Source: Elusimicrobiota bacterium
GTDB lineage: Bacteria > Elusimicrobiota > Elusimicrobia > Elusimicrobiales > Elusimicrobiaceae
Reading direction: 5' to 3'
DNA length: 64,000 nt
Assembly (NCBI GenBank): GCA_009778915.1
Contig: WRFH01000002.1
Location: forward strand, 104,888 to 168,887
Shown here one piece after another: positions 9,364-17,853 of the stretch (positions are counted from its first letter, which is position 1; every line of letters begins with the position of its first letter). The notes beneath the pieces are model-generated. The model did no database searches. It worked only from the letters and a program-made list of their open reading frames with translations, and had not been told where the DNA came from. A program made the position numbers and the translations under genes.

Positions 9364-9879
9364 ATGAAAAGGATTTTTAACGGATTTACTCTTATAGAGT
9401 TGTTAGTCGTGGTGCTGATTATCGGCATACTGGCGGCGATTGCGATTCCGCAATACCAAAAGACTGTTTTGAAGTCCAGAACCTCTCAGGCGGTACTTAT
9501 GGTAAAAGCCATAACTGACGCGCAGGAAAGATATTATCTGGAAAACGGAGCGTATACAAATAATATTCCGGATTTGGATATTATAGTTCCGCCAGAACTT
9601 ATAACTACAACGCCGGGCGGCAGCTCTATCGGTGCCGCCGACGCCTCAAGGCCGAATGTCTATATCTACTCATGTTGGGCTAACAGAACATGCGGCGCGG
9701 TGGCGGGCAGCGCGAGTATGCCGACGATAGAATTTACAATGAAATATGATCCGACGTATAAAGGGAAACACTGGTGCCAGCTAGTGCCGGGAAAAAACAG
9801 CACGGCAAAATCAATCTGCCAGACAATGGGGCCGGTGGATACCGCTTACGGAAACGGGAGTTATTTTCTGATTAACTAA
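9364..9879 (+). CDS. Type IV pilin-like / pseudopilin protein
   Basis: The 171-residue product begins MKRIFNG then [24 protein letters not shown], a textbook prepilin with the PilD cleavage site between Gly and Phe and Glu at +5 of the mature form. The long hydrophobic helix is followed by a globular domain with a late Cys pair (CQLVP...SICQTM), probably a disulfide loop. I chose the ATG at 9364 because it gives a standard 7-residue leader; an in-frame ATG at 9322 would put coding sequence over the promoter block. No pilus assembly genes are adjacent. The gene converges on smpB with a 4-nt overlap of the ends. Confidence 0.88.
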   Translation: MKRIFNGFTLIELLVVVLIIGILAAIAIPQYQKTVLKSRTSQAVLMVKAITDAQERYYLENGAYTNNIPDLDIIVPPELITTTPGGSSIGAADASRPNVYIYSCWANRTCGAVAGSASMPTIEFTMKYDPTYKGKHWCQLVPGKNSTAKSICQTMGPVDTAYGNGSYFLIN

Positions 9880-10349
9880 AATCTGATTTTATTTTTGAAA
9901 CTTTTTTCCATTTCGCGGTTTAGGTCGCGCTTTTTTATGTCTTCGCGTTTGTCATATTCCTGTTTACCTCGGCACATGCCAACTTTTACTTTTGCCCAGC
10001 CGTTTTTGAAATATACTTCAAACGGAATCAGCGTGTTGCCCTTGAGCTGCGCGTGCCCTTTCATTTTGTCAATTTCTTTTTTGTGCAACAAAAGGCGGCG
10101 CGTGCGCAGCGGCTCCACCAGCGTGACGGTGTTATATTTGTACGGGTTGATGTGCATGTTGTAGACGAAAGCCTGCTCCCCGTCCACGCGCACGAAAGCG
10201 CCTTCAAGACTGACCTCTTTCTGGCGGACGGATTTTACCTCGCTTCCCAGAAGTTCAAGGCCGGCCTCGTAAGTGTCTAAAATATGGTAGTTGTGGAAGG
10301 CTTTGCGGTTAGACGCCGCTACTATTATGCCCCCGTCCTTTTTTGCCAT
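9876..10349 (-). CDS. smpB: SsrA-binding protein SmpB
   Basis: SmpB delivers tmRNA to stalled ribosomes. Family features are clear: ASNRKAFHNYHILDTYEAGLELLGSEVKSVR, YVYNMHI-like FVYNMHINPY, TLIPFEVYFKNGWAKVKVGMCRGKQEYDKRE and a basic tail. I start at the MAKKDGG methionine (157 aa). An upstream TTG (10382) would add residues across the promoter and lacks a Shine-Dalgarno. No ssrA gene is visible nearby. The start has no Shine-Dalgarno, and a TAAAAT box lies 5 nt before ATG. Confidence 0.96.
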   Translation of the reverse strand: MAKKDGGIIVAASNRKAFHNYHILDTYEAGLELLGSEVKSVRQKEVSLEGAFVRVDGEQAFVYNMHINPYKYNTVTLVEPLRTRRLLLHKKEIDKMKGHAQLKGNTLIPFEVYFKNGWAKVKVGMCRGKQEYDKREDIKKRDLNREMEKSFKNKIRF

Positions 10350-10354
10350 AAGAT

Positions 10355-10404
10355 ATTTTAACTTATTTATCAGGGTTGACAATGCTTACAAAGTTAGGTT
10401 TACT
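10355..10404. promoter_or_regulatory. Overlapping divergent promoters of smpB and the DtxR-type gene
   Basis: On the plus strand TTGACA (10376-10381) is 17 bp from TTTACT (10399-10404), which is 6 nt before ATG 10411. On the minus strand TTGTCA (plus 10377-10382) is 16 bp from TAAAAT (plus 10355-10360), 5 nt before the smpB ATG. The two -35 boxes overlap almost completely, so the two directions should compete. TTAGGTTTA (10394-10402) resembles half of a DtxR box and could be an autoregulatory operator; that part is inference. Confidence 0.6.
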
Positions 10405-10410
10405 TAAAAT

Positions 10411-10785
10411 ATGAGCAAACTTACCATGAGCATGGAAGATTATCTGGAAGCTATTTCTCTTGCGTCTAAACAGTACGGCGTGGCGCGCGTTAAAGATATA
10501 CGCGACATTATGAACGTTAAAACGCCGAGCGTTACCGGCGCGCTGAGCGTGCTGTCCAAACTCGAATACGTCGTGCATGAGAAATACGGCTATGTGGAGC
10601 TGACGCCCAAAGGCAAAAAAGCGGCGGAAGAAATTAAACAGCGGCACAGCGTAATCAGCCGGTTTTTAACCGACACGCTGGGCGTGTCCGAAGGCACAGC
10701 CGACATTGACGCCTGCAAAATGGAACACGCTATCAGCAAAGAAACTTTTGAAAAATTAATAAAATTCGTAAGCAGAAAAAAATAA
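10411..10785 (+). CDS. DtxR/IdeR-family metal-dependent transcriptional regulator (short form)
   Basis: The 124-residue protein has the winged-helix start MSMEDYLEAISLA, a recognition helix region VKTPSVTGALSVLSKLEYV and the dimerisation segment RHSVISRFLTDTLGV...IDACKMEHAIS. The Cys-x-x-Glu-His arrangement matches the iron-type site of DtxR/IdeR rather than the Glu-type site of MntR, so ferrous iron is the likely co-repressor. The C-terminal SH3-like domain is absent. No iron transporter is adjacent. It is divergent from smpB and followed by a terminator. Confidence 0.88.
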   Translation: MSKLTMSMEDYLEAISLASKQYGVARVKDIRDIMNVKTPSVTGALSVLSKLEYVVHEKYGYVELTPKGKKAAEEIKQRHSVISRFLTDTLGVSEGTADIDACKMEHAISKETFEKLIKFVSRKK

Positions 10786-10798
10786 TACCTCTGGCAAC

Positions 10799-10834
10799 AA
10801 CCCGGGCGGGAAAATTTCCCCGCCCGGGTTTTTT
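10799..10834 (+). terminator. Rho-independent terminator after the DtxR-type gene
   Basis: Arms 10799-10810 (AACCCGGGCGGG) and 10819-10830 pair perfectly around an 8-nt loop, followed by six T residues. Confidence 0.92.
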
Positions 10835-10900
10835 GTATCGTGGAAATCCTCGCGCCAGGCACGGGATGCTATGAGAGTTTAACCTACGAATATATCGTTA

Positions 10901-12433
10901 TTATTCCTCAAGCTTAAGCTTCCCCAAAGGATTATGTTCCTTGCGGTTGTTAGAGTAAACGGTATCTATTTTTGACTTGATTTCATGCGGTTCAAATACA
11001 GGGTTATCCAAGTCTTTTTCCAAAAAACACGCGGAGTTAACTGTTTTGACTTTTTTAAGATTCATCTTCAGCCTGTTTTCCAGAAAATTTATTTTGCTGG
11101 GCGCGCACATGGGCATCCAAATCAGGTCTGTGTCGCCGATGGGCGTGTCCGGGTGCGTGTACACGTTGATAAATTCAATATTTTTGCCGTAATATTTGTT
11201 GGGATAAAAAGCGTATATCTTTTCCATCGCGGCAAGGGGGAAAATTTCCATCACCGCCGTTCTTAAGACAGGAATATTATGTTCAACCACGTAAAGCATG
11301 GCTTCGCGTTCGCTCATTGTTTTGTTGGCGGAATTGATGTTCCCGATATAAAAAGCAAAAAGTAAAAGTACGGGGATGACTATCCATTTTGTATTTTCCA
11401 TGGTTGCGCCCAGCGCTAACGAGACGATAAAAAGTACAAAAGGCGCGGTTACTATAAAATAACGCGGCACAAAAAGCAGAATTTTTAAAGCCGCCATAGC
11501 AGTTCCGGCAAAAATAAAGGCTATGATAAAAATGGACAAATAAATTTCCCTGCGGTATTTTTTAAGAACAGATTTTTGTGAGAAAAAATGCTCCGCTATA
11601 AGCAAAGCCGCGCCGAAACCTACGGCCGCAACTTTTATCCCCCGCGGGAACATGCTTCCCAGCAGGCCGGGTAAAAATGATTTTAAACTGTCATCGCTCA
11701 CCCACCAGTTGCCGCTCAGGCGTTCAAGCATCGCGTTATAGTAAACGCTGGGAATCATCCACGGCAGAAACAGAACAAGCACCACGCCGTAAGCGATTGC
11801 AAATTGTTTTAAATATTTTTTGTTTTTAAAACTGTAAAACGCCAGAACCAAAAACACCGCGCCGCCCAAAAGGCTGCCCCAGTAATGGATGTAAGTCAGC
11901 AGAAGCGTGACCGCAAAATACCATATAAAATGCTTCCTTTTAAGTTCAACGCCGCTTTCCATTTTATTTATAAGTTCAAACATTATAAACATAATTCCCA
12001 CGGATAAGAACAGCAGGAAAATATAAGGCCGGCTTTCGCAGGCAAAAACCATCGCGTAAGAAGAGCAGGATATGATTGCCGTAAAGATATAGCGCGTGTA
12101 CTTCGGCATATATTTAGGAAAGCAGAAAAAGGACACCGCAACCACCGCAAAACCGGCGGCGGCGCTGGGTATACGTGCGGAAATTTCCGTAATATGGGGC
12201 GTAAGATGATTCCACAAGTAAACAAAAAAGTAATGCAGAGGGGGAGAAGTGTCCAGAATCCAGTATTTTTTGAGGAGGTACAGCATGGGCTGGGAAGGAT
12301 CGGTAACATAAATCGTAAAGAGTTCGTCGGCGATAAAACCGTCCTTTATATACAAAACCATCTTGACCATGCCTATGACAGCTGTTCCCAGGCATATGAT
12401 TTTGAACCATTTATCATTAGTAAATGATTTCAT
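10901..12433 (-). CDS. Multi-spanning membrane glycosyltransferase (GT-C, ArnT/PMT-like)
   Basis: The 510-residue protein has about eleven hydrophobic segments. Its first periplasmic loop carries an acidic start (DGFIADELFTIYV), then TSPPLHYFFVYLW and ARIPSAAAGF, the pattern of lipid-linked-sugar GT-C enzymes of the ArnT / protein mannosyltransferase type. The C-terminal 150 residues form a soluble periplasmic tail. Such enzymes transfer a sugar from a polyprenyl phosphate to lipid A, protein or another glycan; the acceptor cannot be told here. A GGGA Shine-Dalgarno precedes the ATG. The gene stands alone, divergent from the pilin at 12612. Confidence 0.8.
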   Translation of the reverse strand: MKSFTNDKWFKIICLGTAVIGMVKMVLYIKDGFIADELFTIYVTDPSQPMLYLLKKYWILDTSPPLHYFFVYLWNHLTPHITEISARIPSAAAGFAVVAVSFFCFPKYMPKYTRYIFTAIISCSSYAMVFACESRPYIFLLFLSVGIMFIMFELINKMESGVELKRKHFIWYFAVTLLLTYIHYWGSLLGGAVFLVLAFYSFKNKKYLKQFAIAYGVVLVLFLPWMIPSVYYNAMLERLSGNWWVSDDSLKSFLPGLLGSMFPRGIKVAAVGFGAALLIAEHFFSQKSVLKKYRREIYLSIFIIAFIFAGTAMAALKILLFVPRYFIVTAPFVLFIVSLALGATMENTKWIVIPVLLLFAFYIGNINSANKTMSEREAMLYVVEHNIPVLRTAVMEIFPLAAMEKIYAFYPNKYYGKNIEFINVYTHPDTPIGDTDLIWMPMCAPSKINFLENRLKMNLKKVKTVNSACFLEKDLDNPVFEPHEIKSKIDTVYSNNRKEHNPLGKLKLEE

Positions 12434-12599
12434 TTTTATTTCCCTGCATATTAGTGATATATTCCGTTATTAAGCGGCCAATTCTGTTCCCGCCGCCGCC
12501 CGCCATAATAACCGGTAGTTACATTTTAGAAAATATACGAACTTATGTATATAATTAAGTTTTTCCGCCGGAGTTTATATCTGTATTTTATTAATTTTG

Positions 12600-12605
12600 T
12601 ATACT
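12600..12605 (+). promoter_or_regulatory. -10 box placed for a leaderless pilin mRNA
   Basis: TATACT ends 6 nt before the pilin ATG at 12612, with only T residues and no Shine-Dalgarno between them. A transcript from this box should start at or next to the A of ATG. No good -35 element is seen. Confidence 0.5.
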
Positions 12606-12611
12606 TTTTTT

Positions 12612-13085
12612 ATGAAAACACTATACGGGGGGCTCACGTTTACTGAACTGGCGGTTGTCGTACTCTTCTTCTGCTTTAGCGCCGCACTGTCCTTCCCGAA
12701 GTATGCCGTTTCCGTAGAAAAATCCAGAGCGGCCGAAGCTTTAAAAATCGGCAAAGATATAAAAGACGCGCAGGAAAGATATTATATGAAAAACAACCAG
12801 TATGCAAAAGATTTTGCGGACCTGGACATTATTGTAGGCAGCGGCAGAGGAACGGCTGTTACACAAGGAAAATTTGTGTTTAATTTGCTCCCGCAGGGCT
12901 ACACATATATATTCCCCGCGGGAGGAGAAAATCTTAATAAGTATTGGTTTGATTATTACTATTCACACGGCGCGCGTCCGGGCGCCATAGCGTGCCGTAC
13001 TTATAAAAAGAGATATTCTAAGATATGCGCTTCTGTGGGAGGGGAAAAGGATAGTTCGGTATATGAATGGTTTATAAATCAATAG
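12612..13085 (+). CDS. Pseudopilin-like protein with atypical cleavage residue
   Basis: The 157-residue product begins MKTLYGG then LTFTELAVVVLFF. The glycine and the +5 Glu of prepilins are kept, but the mature +1 residue is Leu instead of Phe. The domain after the helix resembles the pilins at 9364 and 24690 (DAQERYYMKNNQYAKDFADLDIIV) and keeps a late Cys pair (ACRTYKKRYSKIC). It is probably an exported minor pilin or pseudopilin. A bidirectional terminator separates it from convergent gdhA. Confidence 0.8.
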   Translation: MKTLYGGLTFTELAVVVLFFCFSAALSFPKYAVSVEKSRAAEALKIGKDIKDAQERYYMKNNQYAKDFADLDIIVGSGRGTAVTQGKFVFNLLPQGYTYIFPAGGENLNKYWFDYYYSHGARPGAIACRTYKKRYSKICASVGGEKDSSVYEWFINQ

Positions 13086-13121
13086 TGAATAATACGTTTT
13101 AATTATTGAGCAAAATAATAC

Positions 13122-13160
13122 ATAACCGGCGTCCGCGGAAATAGCGGACGCCGGTTATTT
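13122..13160. terminator. Bidirectional terminator between pilin and gdhA
   Basis: The 15-bp arms 13122-13136 and 13144-13158 (ATAACCGGCGTCCGC) pair perfectly around a 7-nt loop, between two convergent genes. Confidence 0.85.
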
Positions 13161-13168
13161 GCGTTAAG

Positions 13169-14524
13169 TTAAACAAGGCCTTGGTCAAGCATGGCGTCGG
13201 CCACTTTTAAGAAGCCGGCTATGTTTGCGCCCGCGACATAATTTCCCGCGGCGCCGTATTCTTTGGCGGTGGTCAGGCAGGTTTTATGTATGCTTTTCAT
13301 AATTTTCTGAAGTTCCGCGTCAACCTGTTCTTTAGGCCAGGCCATGCGCAGGCTGTTTTGGGACATTTCCAAGCCGGATACTGCCACGCCGCCGGCGTTT
13401 GCCGCCTTTCCGGGCGCGTATAATATTTTGGCTTTTTGGAATTCCGCTATGGCCTCCGCCGTGCATGGCATGTTTGAACCTTCGCTTACGCAGAAGCAGC
13501 CGTTTTTGAGAAGCGTTTTGGCGTCGTTAACGTCAAGCTCGTTTTCCGCCGCCGTCGGGAAAGCGACGTCGCACTTGACTGTCCACGTTTTTTTGCCCGC
13601 GGGCAGAAGTTCCGCTTTCGGGAATTTTTTGATATACGCGGAAAATTCATGCTCTCTTTTTACAAACATTAAATCTTTAAGGAACTCCAGTTTTTCCGGG
13701 CTGACGCCGTCTTTGTCGTACACGGCGTTTGTCGAGGAGGCGAACGCCACTACTTTGCCGCCCAGCTCGTTAACTTTTTCAATGGTAAAAACGCCCACGT
13801 TGCCCGTGCCGGAGATTACGCAGGTTTTTCCTTTTAAAGAATCTCCGCGCGTCGCCAGCATTTCCTGCGCGAAGTACGTCGCGCCGTAGCCGGTGGCTTC
13901 AGGGCGTATAAGACTGCCGCCCCAGTTAAGTCCCTTGCCGGTAAACACGCCGGAAAATTCGTTGGAGAGTTTTTTATACTGGCCGAACATAAAACCTATT
14001 TCGCGCCCGCCTACGCCGATATCGCCCGCCGGCACGTCCGTAAAAGGGCCGATGTGGCGGTAAAGCTCGTTCATAAAACTCTGGCAGAAACGCATGACTT
14101 CCGTGTCAGATTTCCCTTTGGGTTCAAAATCGCTGCCGCCTTTGCCGCCGCCCATGGGCAGCGTGGTTAAAGCGTTTTTAAAAGTTTGTTCAAAAGCTAA
14201 AAATTTAAGCATGCCCAGCGTCACTGTTTCGCGGAATCTCATGCCGCCTTTGTACGGCCCTATGGCGCTTGAATGCTGCACGCGGAAGCCGCGGTTGATA
14301 TGTATTTCGCCTTTATCGTCCGTCCATGGCACGCGGAACATAATTACGCGTTCGGGTTCTACCATTCTTTCCAAAATTTTATTTTTCAGATACTCAGGGT
14401 GCCTTTCAAGCACCGGGACCAGCGTGTGAGCGACTTCCTCCACCGCCTGGTGGAAAACAAGCTGCTCCGGATTTTTCTTAATTACGTCGGTAAGGAGTTG
14501 GTCAATGTAGGTTTTGACTTCCAT
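13169..14524 (-). CDS. gdhA: Glutamate dehydrogenase, NADP-type hexameric
   Basis: GdhA interconverts glutamate with 2-oxoglutarate and ammonia. The 451-residue length and the segments YKGGMRFRETV, PMGGGKGGSDFEPKG (catalytic Lys region), DVPAGDIGVGGREIGFMFG, TGKGLNWGGSLIRPEATGYG and the Rossmann GTGNVG identify the NADP-specific small GDH family. A GGAGG Shine-Dalgarno lies 10 nt upstream of the ATG and a TATAAT box further up. With ftcD and pepT downstream in the map, it suggests amino-acid-based nitrogen and carbon flow. Confidence 0.97.
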   Translation of the reverse strand: MEVKTYIDQLLTDVIKKNPEQLVFHQAVEEVAHTLVPVLERHPEYLKNKILERMVEPERVIMFRVPWTDDKGEIHINRGFRVQHSSAIGPYKGGMRFRETVTLGMLKFLAFEQTFKNALTTLPMGGGKGGSDFEPKGKSDTEVMRFCQSFMNELYRHIGPFTDVPAGDIGVGGREIGFMFGQYKKLSNEFSGVFTGKGLNWGGSLIRPEATGYGATYFAQEMLATRGDSLKGKTCVISGTGNVGVFTIEKVNELGGKVVAFASSTNAVYDKDGVSPEKLEFLKDLMFVKREHEFSAYIKKFPKAELLPAGKKTWTVKCDVAFPTAAENELDVNDAKTLLKNGCFCVSEGSNMPCTAEAIAEFQKAKILYAPGKAANAGGVAVSGLEMSQNSLRMAWPKEQVDAELQKIMKSIHKTCLTTAKEYGAAGNYVAGANIAGFLKVADAMLDQGLV

Positions 14525-14599
14525 ATTATTTTGCGCCTCCGCGCGTACAAAATTATTAGATTGTTACAATATATTATATATTTTTTGCGGCAAAGTGTA

Positions 14600-15556
14600 T
14601 TAGCGTAGTAGGACGCGTTCGATTATTTTTTTCTCCGGAATAAACGGAGAGTGCAGGTTGGGAGTCAGCGCGGTTATCGCGGCGTTGATTTTTTGCTCTT
14701 TGCTGTGTGTTACGCCGTCGCCGCTTAAATATTTTTTGCCGGCGCGCACGAGGGCGGCTTCGGGAACCAGACCTATTATTTCACTTCCTTTTACTTCAAT
14801 GCCGAGTTTGGCGGCTTCTGATTTGCAGGCTTCGTATACGTCGTAGAGGGACGTTGTTTTGTAGTCCGTCAGATTGAAAGATACTTGCGCCGCGTTGTAC
14901 CGCGGCGCGGCCCAACCCAGCGTTTTGACGGCTTTAAGTTTACTTCTCAAAATAGCGGCAATTTGTTTGGCCAGCGCGACGTCTTCGGTATTTAACGTGA
15001 CGTTAAAAGCGATTAAAAAATTTCTTGCGCCGGTTATTAGCGCGCCGCTTTTTTGCACGGAGGGAGAAAAATTCGCCGGGCCGAAATCCGGCGGCAGTTC
15101 TTTTAATTTTTGCGGCAAACTTTCATATCCGCCTTTTCTGATAAAGGCCAAATTTTTTCTTTCCGGCGCGCTTGCCGCTTCTTCATATAAGTAGACGGGA
15201 ATATACAGTTCGTCCGCAACTTTCTCTGCCAGTTTTTTTGCGATATCAACGCAGTCCCGCATAGTCGTTTCCTTGACGGGAATGAACGGGCACACGTCCA
15301 CCGCGCCGAGGCGCGGGTGGGTGCCTGCGTGCTGCCGCATATCGATAAGTTCGCAGGATTTTTGGACCAGCGCGAAAGCCGCGCTAAATACTTTTTCCGG
15401 CGTGCCGGCGAAAGTTATGACTGTGCGGTTTGCGTCGTGCCCCGTGTCAACGTGCAGGATTTTTACGCCGCAGTTTTGCGCGGCGCGGACAATCTGCTCT
15501 ATTTTATTTTTGTCCCGCCCTTCGGAGATATTCGGCACGCATTCAATCAGTTTCAT
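14600..15556 (-). CDS. ftcD: Glutamate formiminotransferase (FtcD N-terminal and central domains)
   Basis: The start MKLIECVPNISEGRD and the stretches HVDTGHDANRTVITFAG and QHAGTHPRLGAVDVCPFIPV are diagnostic for formiminotransferase. The 318-residue protein ends after the formiminotransferase domains, so the cyclodeaminase domain of the bifunctional animal enzyme is absent. It moves formimino or formyl between glutamate and tetrahydrofolate. No other histidine degradation gene is in the window, so it may serve folate one-carbon supply. The start overlaps the pepT stop by 4 nt, so the two are co-transcribed. Confidence 0.93.
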   Translation of the reverse strand: MKLIECVPNISEGRDKNKIEQIVRAAQNCGVKILHVDTGHDANRTVITFAGTPEKVFSAAFALVQKSCELIDMRQHAGTHPRLGAVDVCPFIPVKETTMRDCVDIAKKLAEKVADELYIPVYLYEEAASAPERKNLAFIRKGGYESLPQKLKELPPDFGPANFSPSVQKSGALITGARNFLIAFNVTLNTEDVALAKQIAAILRSKLKAVKTLGWAAPRYNAAQVSFNLTDYKTTSLYDVYEACKSEAAKLGIEVKGSEIIGLVPEAALVRAGKKYLSGDGVTHSKEQKINAAITALTPNLHSPFIPEKKIIERVLLR

Positions 15557-16761
15557 TTTACGGTTACTATTTCTTTGATAACTTCAAAAGATTTTTCCAT
15601 CGCGTCCAGCGAGGCCCACTCATACGGGCCGTGGGCGCCGTCGTAGCCGGCGAAAATGTTCGGCGTAGGCAGACACATGAAGGACAGCCGCGCGCCGTCT
15701 GTGCCGCCGCGTATCTGGCGCAGTTTATATTTTACGCCGCACGCTTTCAGCGCGGCTTCCAGTTTTTCAAGCGCGGCAGGATTTTTATCCAAAATTATTT
15801 TCATGTTGCGGTACTGCTCTTTAATTGTAAGAGCAATGTTCGCGCCATTGTAAGTCGCTTTTTTGGCTTCTATTAATTTTTTAAGTTCTTCTTCCAGCGC
15901 GTACAGTTTGTTTAAATCATGTTCGCGTATAATACCTTTGATTTCCATTTTTTCGACGTTGCCGGTAACGTTATTAAAGAGGATAAAACCTTCTGTACCT
16001 TCGGTGGTTTCCGGAAGTTTTGAGACGGGCCAGGAATTAATAAGGTCCGCCGCCGCGCGTACGGGGTTTACCATTATATTTTTGGCGGAACCGGGGTGGC
16101 AGTTTACGCCGGTGATTTCTATTTTAAAAGAGTCGGCGTTAAAGTTTCCGTTTTCCACGCTGCCAAGTTTGTCGCCGTCTATGGTATAAGCGTAATCCGC
16201 GCCGAAGGCTTTTACGTCGAATTTGTCCGCGCCGCGGCCTATTTCTTCGTCCGGCGTAAACGCTATTTTTACCGGGCCTTGTTTAATTTGCGGGTTTTTT
16301 ATAAGCGTTTCGGCAAGCGTCATAATTATGGCTATGCCGGCCTTGTCGTCGGCGCCGAGAAGCGAAGTGCCGTCCGTGGTGATCATATCATGCCCTTTAC
16401 AATCAGCGCCCGGCGTGACGGACATATTTTTTAATTTGTTGATGACTATTTTACCGCCGTCGTAATTTTTATGCACCCGCGGGTTTACGTTTTTACCGTT
16501 GAAATCAGGAGACGTGTCCATATGCGCTATAAAACCAACCGCAGGCGCTTTTACGCCGGCGGAGGCCGGAATTTCGGCCATGACATAACCGTATTCGGAC
16601 AGCCTGATTTTTGACGCGCCTATTGTTTTTAATTCTTCCGCCAGCATTTTTGCAAACTGCATTTGCCCGGGCGTGCTGGGGCAGGTTTCTGCGTCCGGGT
16701 TTGAAGCGGTTTCCATTTTAACGTATTTTAAAAAGCGGTTTAAAATTAATTGTTTTGACAT
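15553..16761 (-). CDS. pepT: Peptidase T (tripeptide aminopeptidase, M20B)
   Basis: PepT removes N-terminal residues from tripeptides in the cytosol. The 402-residue protein shows the M20 zinc ligands in order: VGFIAHMDTSPD, TDGTSLLGADDKAGIA, FTPDEEIGRGAD with the catalytic Glu, and the C-terminal RGGTDGARLSFMCLPTPNIFAGYDGAHGPYEW. It begins a two-gene unit with ftcD. The start has a weak GAGA motif upstream. Confidence 0.95.
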   Translation of the reverse strand: MSKQLILNRFLKYVKMETASNPDAETCPSTPGQMQFAKMLAEELKTIGASKIRLSEYGYVMAEIPASAGVKAPAVGFIAHMDTSPDFNGKNVNPRVHKNYDGGKIVINKLKNMSVTPGADCKGHDMITTDGTSLLGADDKAGIAIIMTLAETLIKNPQIKQGPVKIAFTPDEEIGRGADKFDVKAFGADYAYTIDGDKLGSVENGNFNADSFKIEITGVNCHPGSAKNIMVNPVRAAADLINSWPVSKLPETTEGTEGFILFNNVTGNVEKMEIKGIIREHDLNKLYALEEELKKLIEAKKATYNGANIALTIKEQYRNMKIILDKNPAALEKLEAALKACGVKYKLRQIRGGTDGARLSFMCLPTPNIFAGYDGAHGPYEWASLDAMEKSFEVIKEIVTVK

Positions 16762-16798
16762 GATTATCTCTTATAAACTATTATAAATAAATTTTTTG

Positions 16799-16804
16799 TA
16801 TAAT
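16799..16804 (+). promoter_or_regulatory. -10 box placed for a leaderless lipoprotein mRNA
   Basis: A perfect TATAAT ends 6 nt before the ATG at 16811 and no Shine-Dalgarno is present, so transcription should start at the ATG itself. Confidence 0.55.
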
Positions 16805-16810
16805 ATTTGC

Positions 16811-17272
16811 ATGACAAAGAGACTTCTCTTTTTAACCCTTTTCTCATTTTTCTTTTTTGCCTGCGCTTCTATGCAGGAAAATTATAATATGGTCAACTGC
16901 AAGTATGACATAGTGTCCGTGCAGCCGACGGATTATAACCCAGATAACACAATATCAATGGACGTATCGATAGCCATCAGCAATTTAAACAAGGCGGCAG
17001 CAGCCGCTGTTAAACGGTTTGAAGGCGACTTGTACGTAAACGACGTGGACGTCAGCGCGCTTACCTTAAAAGACGTGCGCGTCGAAGCCGGTGAAACTAA
17101 AGTAGTTAAGTCCAGCCTTGATGTCCCGCTCAAAAATTTGGGCAAGCTTGTCGGGCTGGTCAGCATGGGCAGCGTATCGGTTGATTATAAAGTAAAAGGC
17201 ACTATATATTTTACTACCCCGGTAGGCGACGTCCCGTTCCCGGTCACCATATATCAAAGCAAAAAAATTTAA
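16811..17272 (+). CDS. LEA14/water-stress-type domain lipoprotein
   Basis: The 153-residue product has a lipoprotein signal (LFSFFFFAC, lipid Cys near residue 18). The rest fits the LEA14 beta-sandwich family: a central pair of strands ISMDVSIAISNLNKAAA followed by KRFEGDLYVNDVDVSALTLKDVRVEAGETKVVKSSLDVPL. Such proteins are often small outer-membrane or periplasmic lipoproteins of unknown job. I prefer ATG 16811 over an upstream in-frame start at 16796, which would place TATAAT inside the gene. Confidence 0.75.
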   Translation: MTKRLLFLTLFSFFFFACASMQENYNMVNCKYDIVSVQPTDYNPDNTISMDVSIAISNLNKAAAAAVKRFEGDLYVNDVDVSALTLKDVRVEAGETKVVKSSLDVPLKNLGKLVGLVSMGSVSVDYKVKGTIYFTTPVGDVPFPVTIYQSKKI

Positions 17273-17276
17273 AAAC

Positions 17277-17302
17277 CGCCCCGCAAGGGGCGTAGTTTTT
17301 TT
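17277..17302 (+). terminator. Rho-independent terminator after the LEA14-type gene
   Basis: CGCCCC and GGGGCG (17277-17282 and 17287-17292) form a tight hairpin with a GCAA tetraloop and a run of seven T residues. Confidence 0.88.
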
Positions 17303-17318
17303 AGGACAGCCTAACATT

Positions 17319-17330
17319 CAACATATGTTG
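17319..17330. promoter_or_regulatory. Perfect 12-bp palindrome upstream of the hydrogenase operon
   Basis: CAACATATGTTG is a perfect palindrome 31 bp upstream of hydC, flanked by AAC and GTT that extend the symmetry with gaps. It is a candidate operator. It does not fit the Rex consensus (TTGTGA...TCACAA). Confidence 0.35.
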
Positions 17331-17361
17331 GGTTATCCTTATGTATTAACAGGAGAGAATT

Positions 17362-17853
17362 ATGGCTGAAGTAACGACAAAACCTTCCATTGACCTGGCC
17401 GCAATCGCGGATAAATGGAAAGGAAAAGACGGCAGTCTTATAATGATACTGCATACGGTACAGGACGCTCTCGGTTACGTGCCGAGGGAAACTTCTTTAG
17501 AACTTTCAAGACTTACGGGCGTGCCTCTGGCAAGAATATACGAGGTGCTGACTTTTTACCACTTTTTTAAATTAACCCCGCCGGCGAAATACCAGATTTC
17601 CGTCTGCCACGGCACGGCCTGCTATCTTAAAGGCGCGTCCGATTTGACAAAAGAGCTGCACAATATCACCGGCGTTAACGAGGGGGAAACGTCGGAGGAC
17701 GGTATGTATTCCGTCACGGCGCTGCGTTGCGTGGGCTGCTGCGCGCTGGCGCCGGTAATGCTGGTCAACGGCAGGGTTTACGGCGGCGTCAAACCGGCGG
17801 ACGTTAAAGCCATTCTTAACGAAATTATGAAAGAGGGCGCGCAAAATGCTTAA
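17362..17853 (+). CDS. hydC: Hydrogenase subunit HydC/HndA (NuoE-like [2Fe-2S] protein)
   Basis: The 163-residue protein has the NuoE fold: a helical part (MILHTVQDALGYVPRETSLELSRLTG, EVLTFYHFF) then a thioredoxin-like [2Fe-2S] domain with the four Cys ligands in CHGTACYLKG and RCVGCCALAPVM. It is the small electron-transfer subunit of trimeric NAD(P)-linked [FeFe]-hydrogenases. A GGAGAG Shine-Dalgarno precedes it, and it overlaps hydB by 8 nt. Confidence 0.93.
   Translation: MAEVTTKPSIDLAAIADKWKGKDGSLIMILHTVQDALGYVPRETSLELSRLTGVPLARIYEVLTFYHFFKLTPPAKYQISVCHGTACYLKGASDLTKELHNITGVNEGETSEDGMYSVTALRCVGCCALAPVMLVNGRVYGGVKPADVKAILNEIMKEGAQNA

Noticed and set aside
9876..10410. tmRNA (ssrA) gene next to smpB
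   Set aside because: No tRNA-Ala-like ends or tag-coding frame were found on either strand around smpB.
17319..17330. Rex redox-sensor operator upstream of hydC
   Set aside because: The palindrome CAACATATGTTG does not match the Rex half-site TTGTGA.
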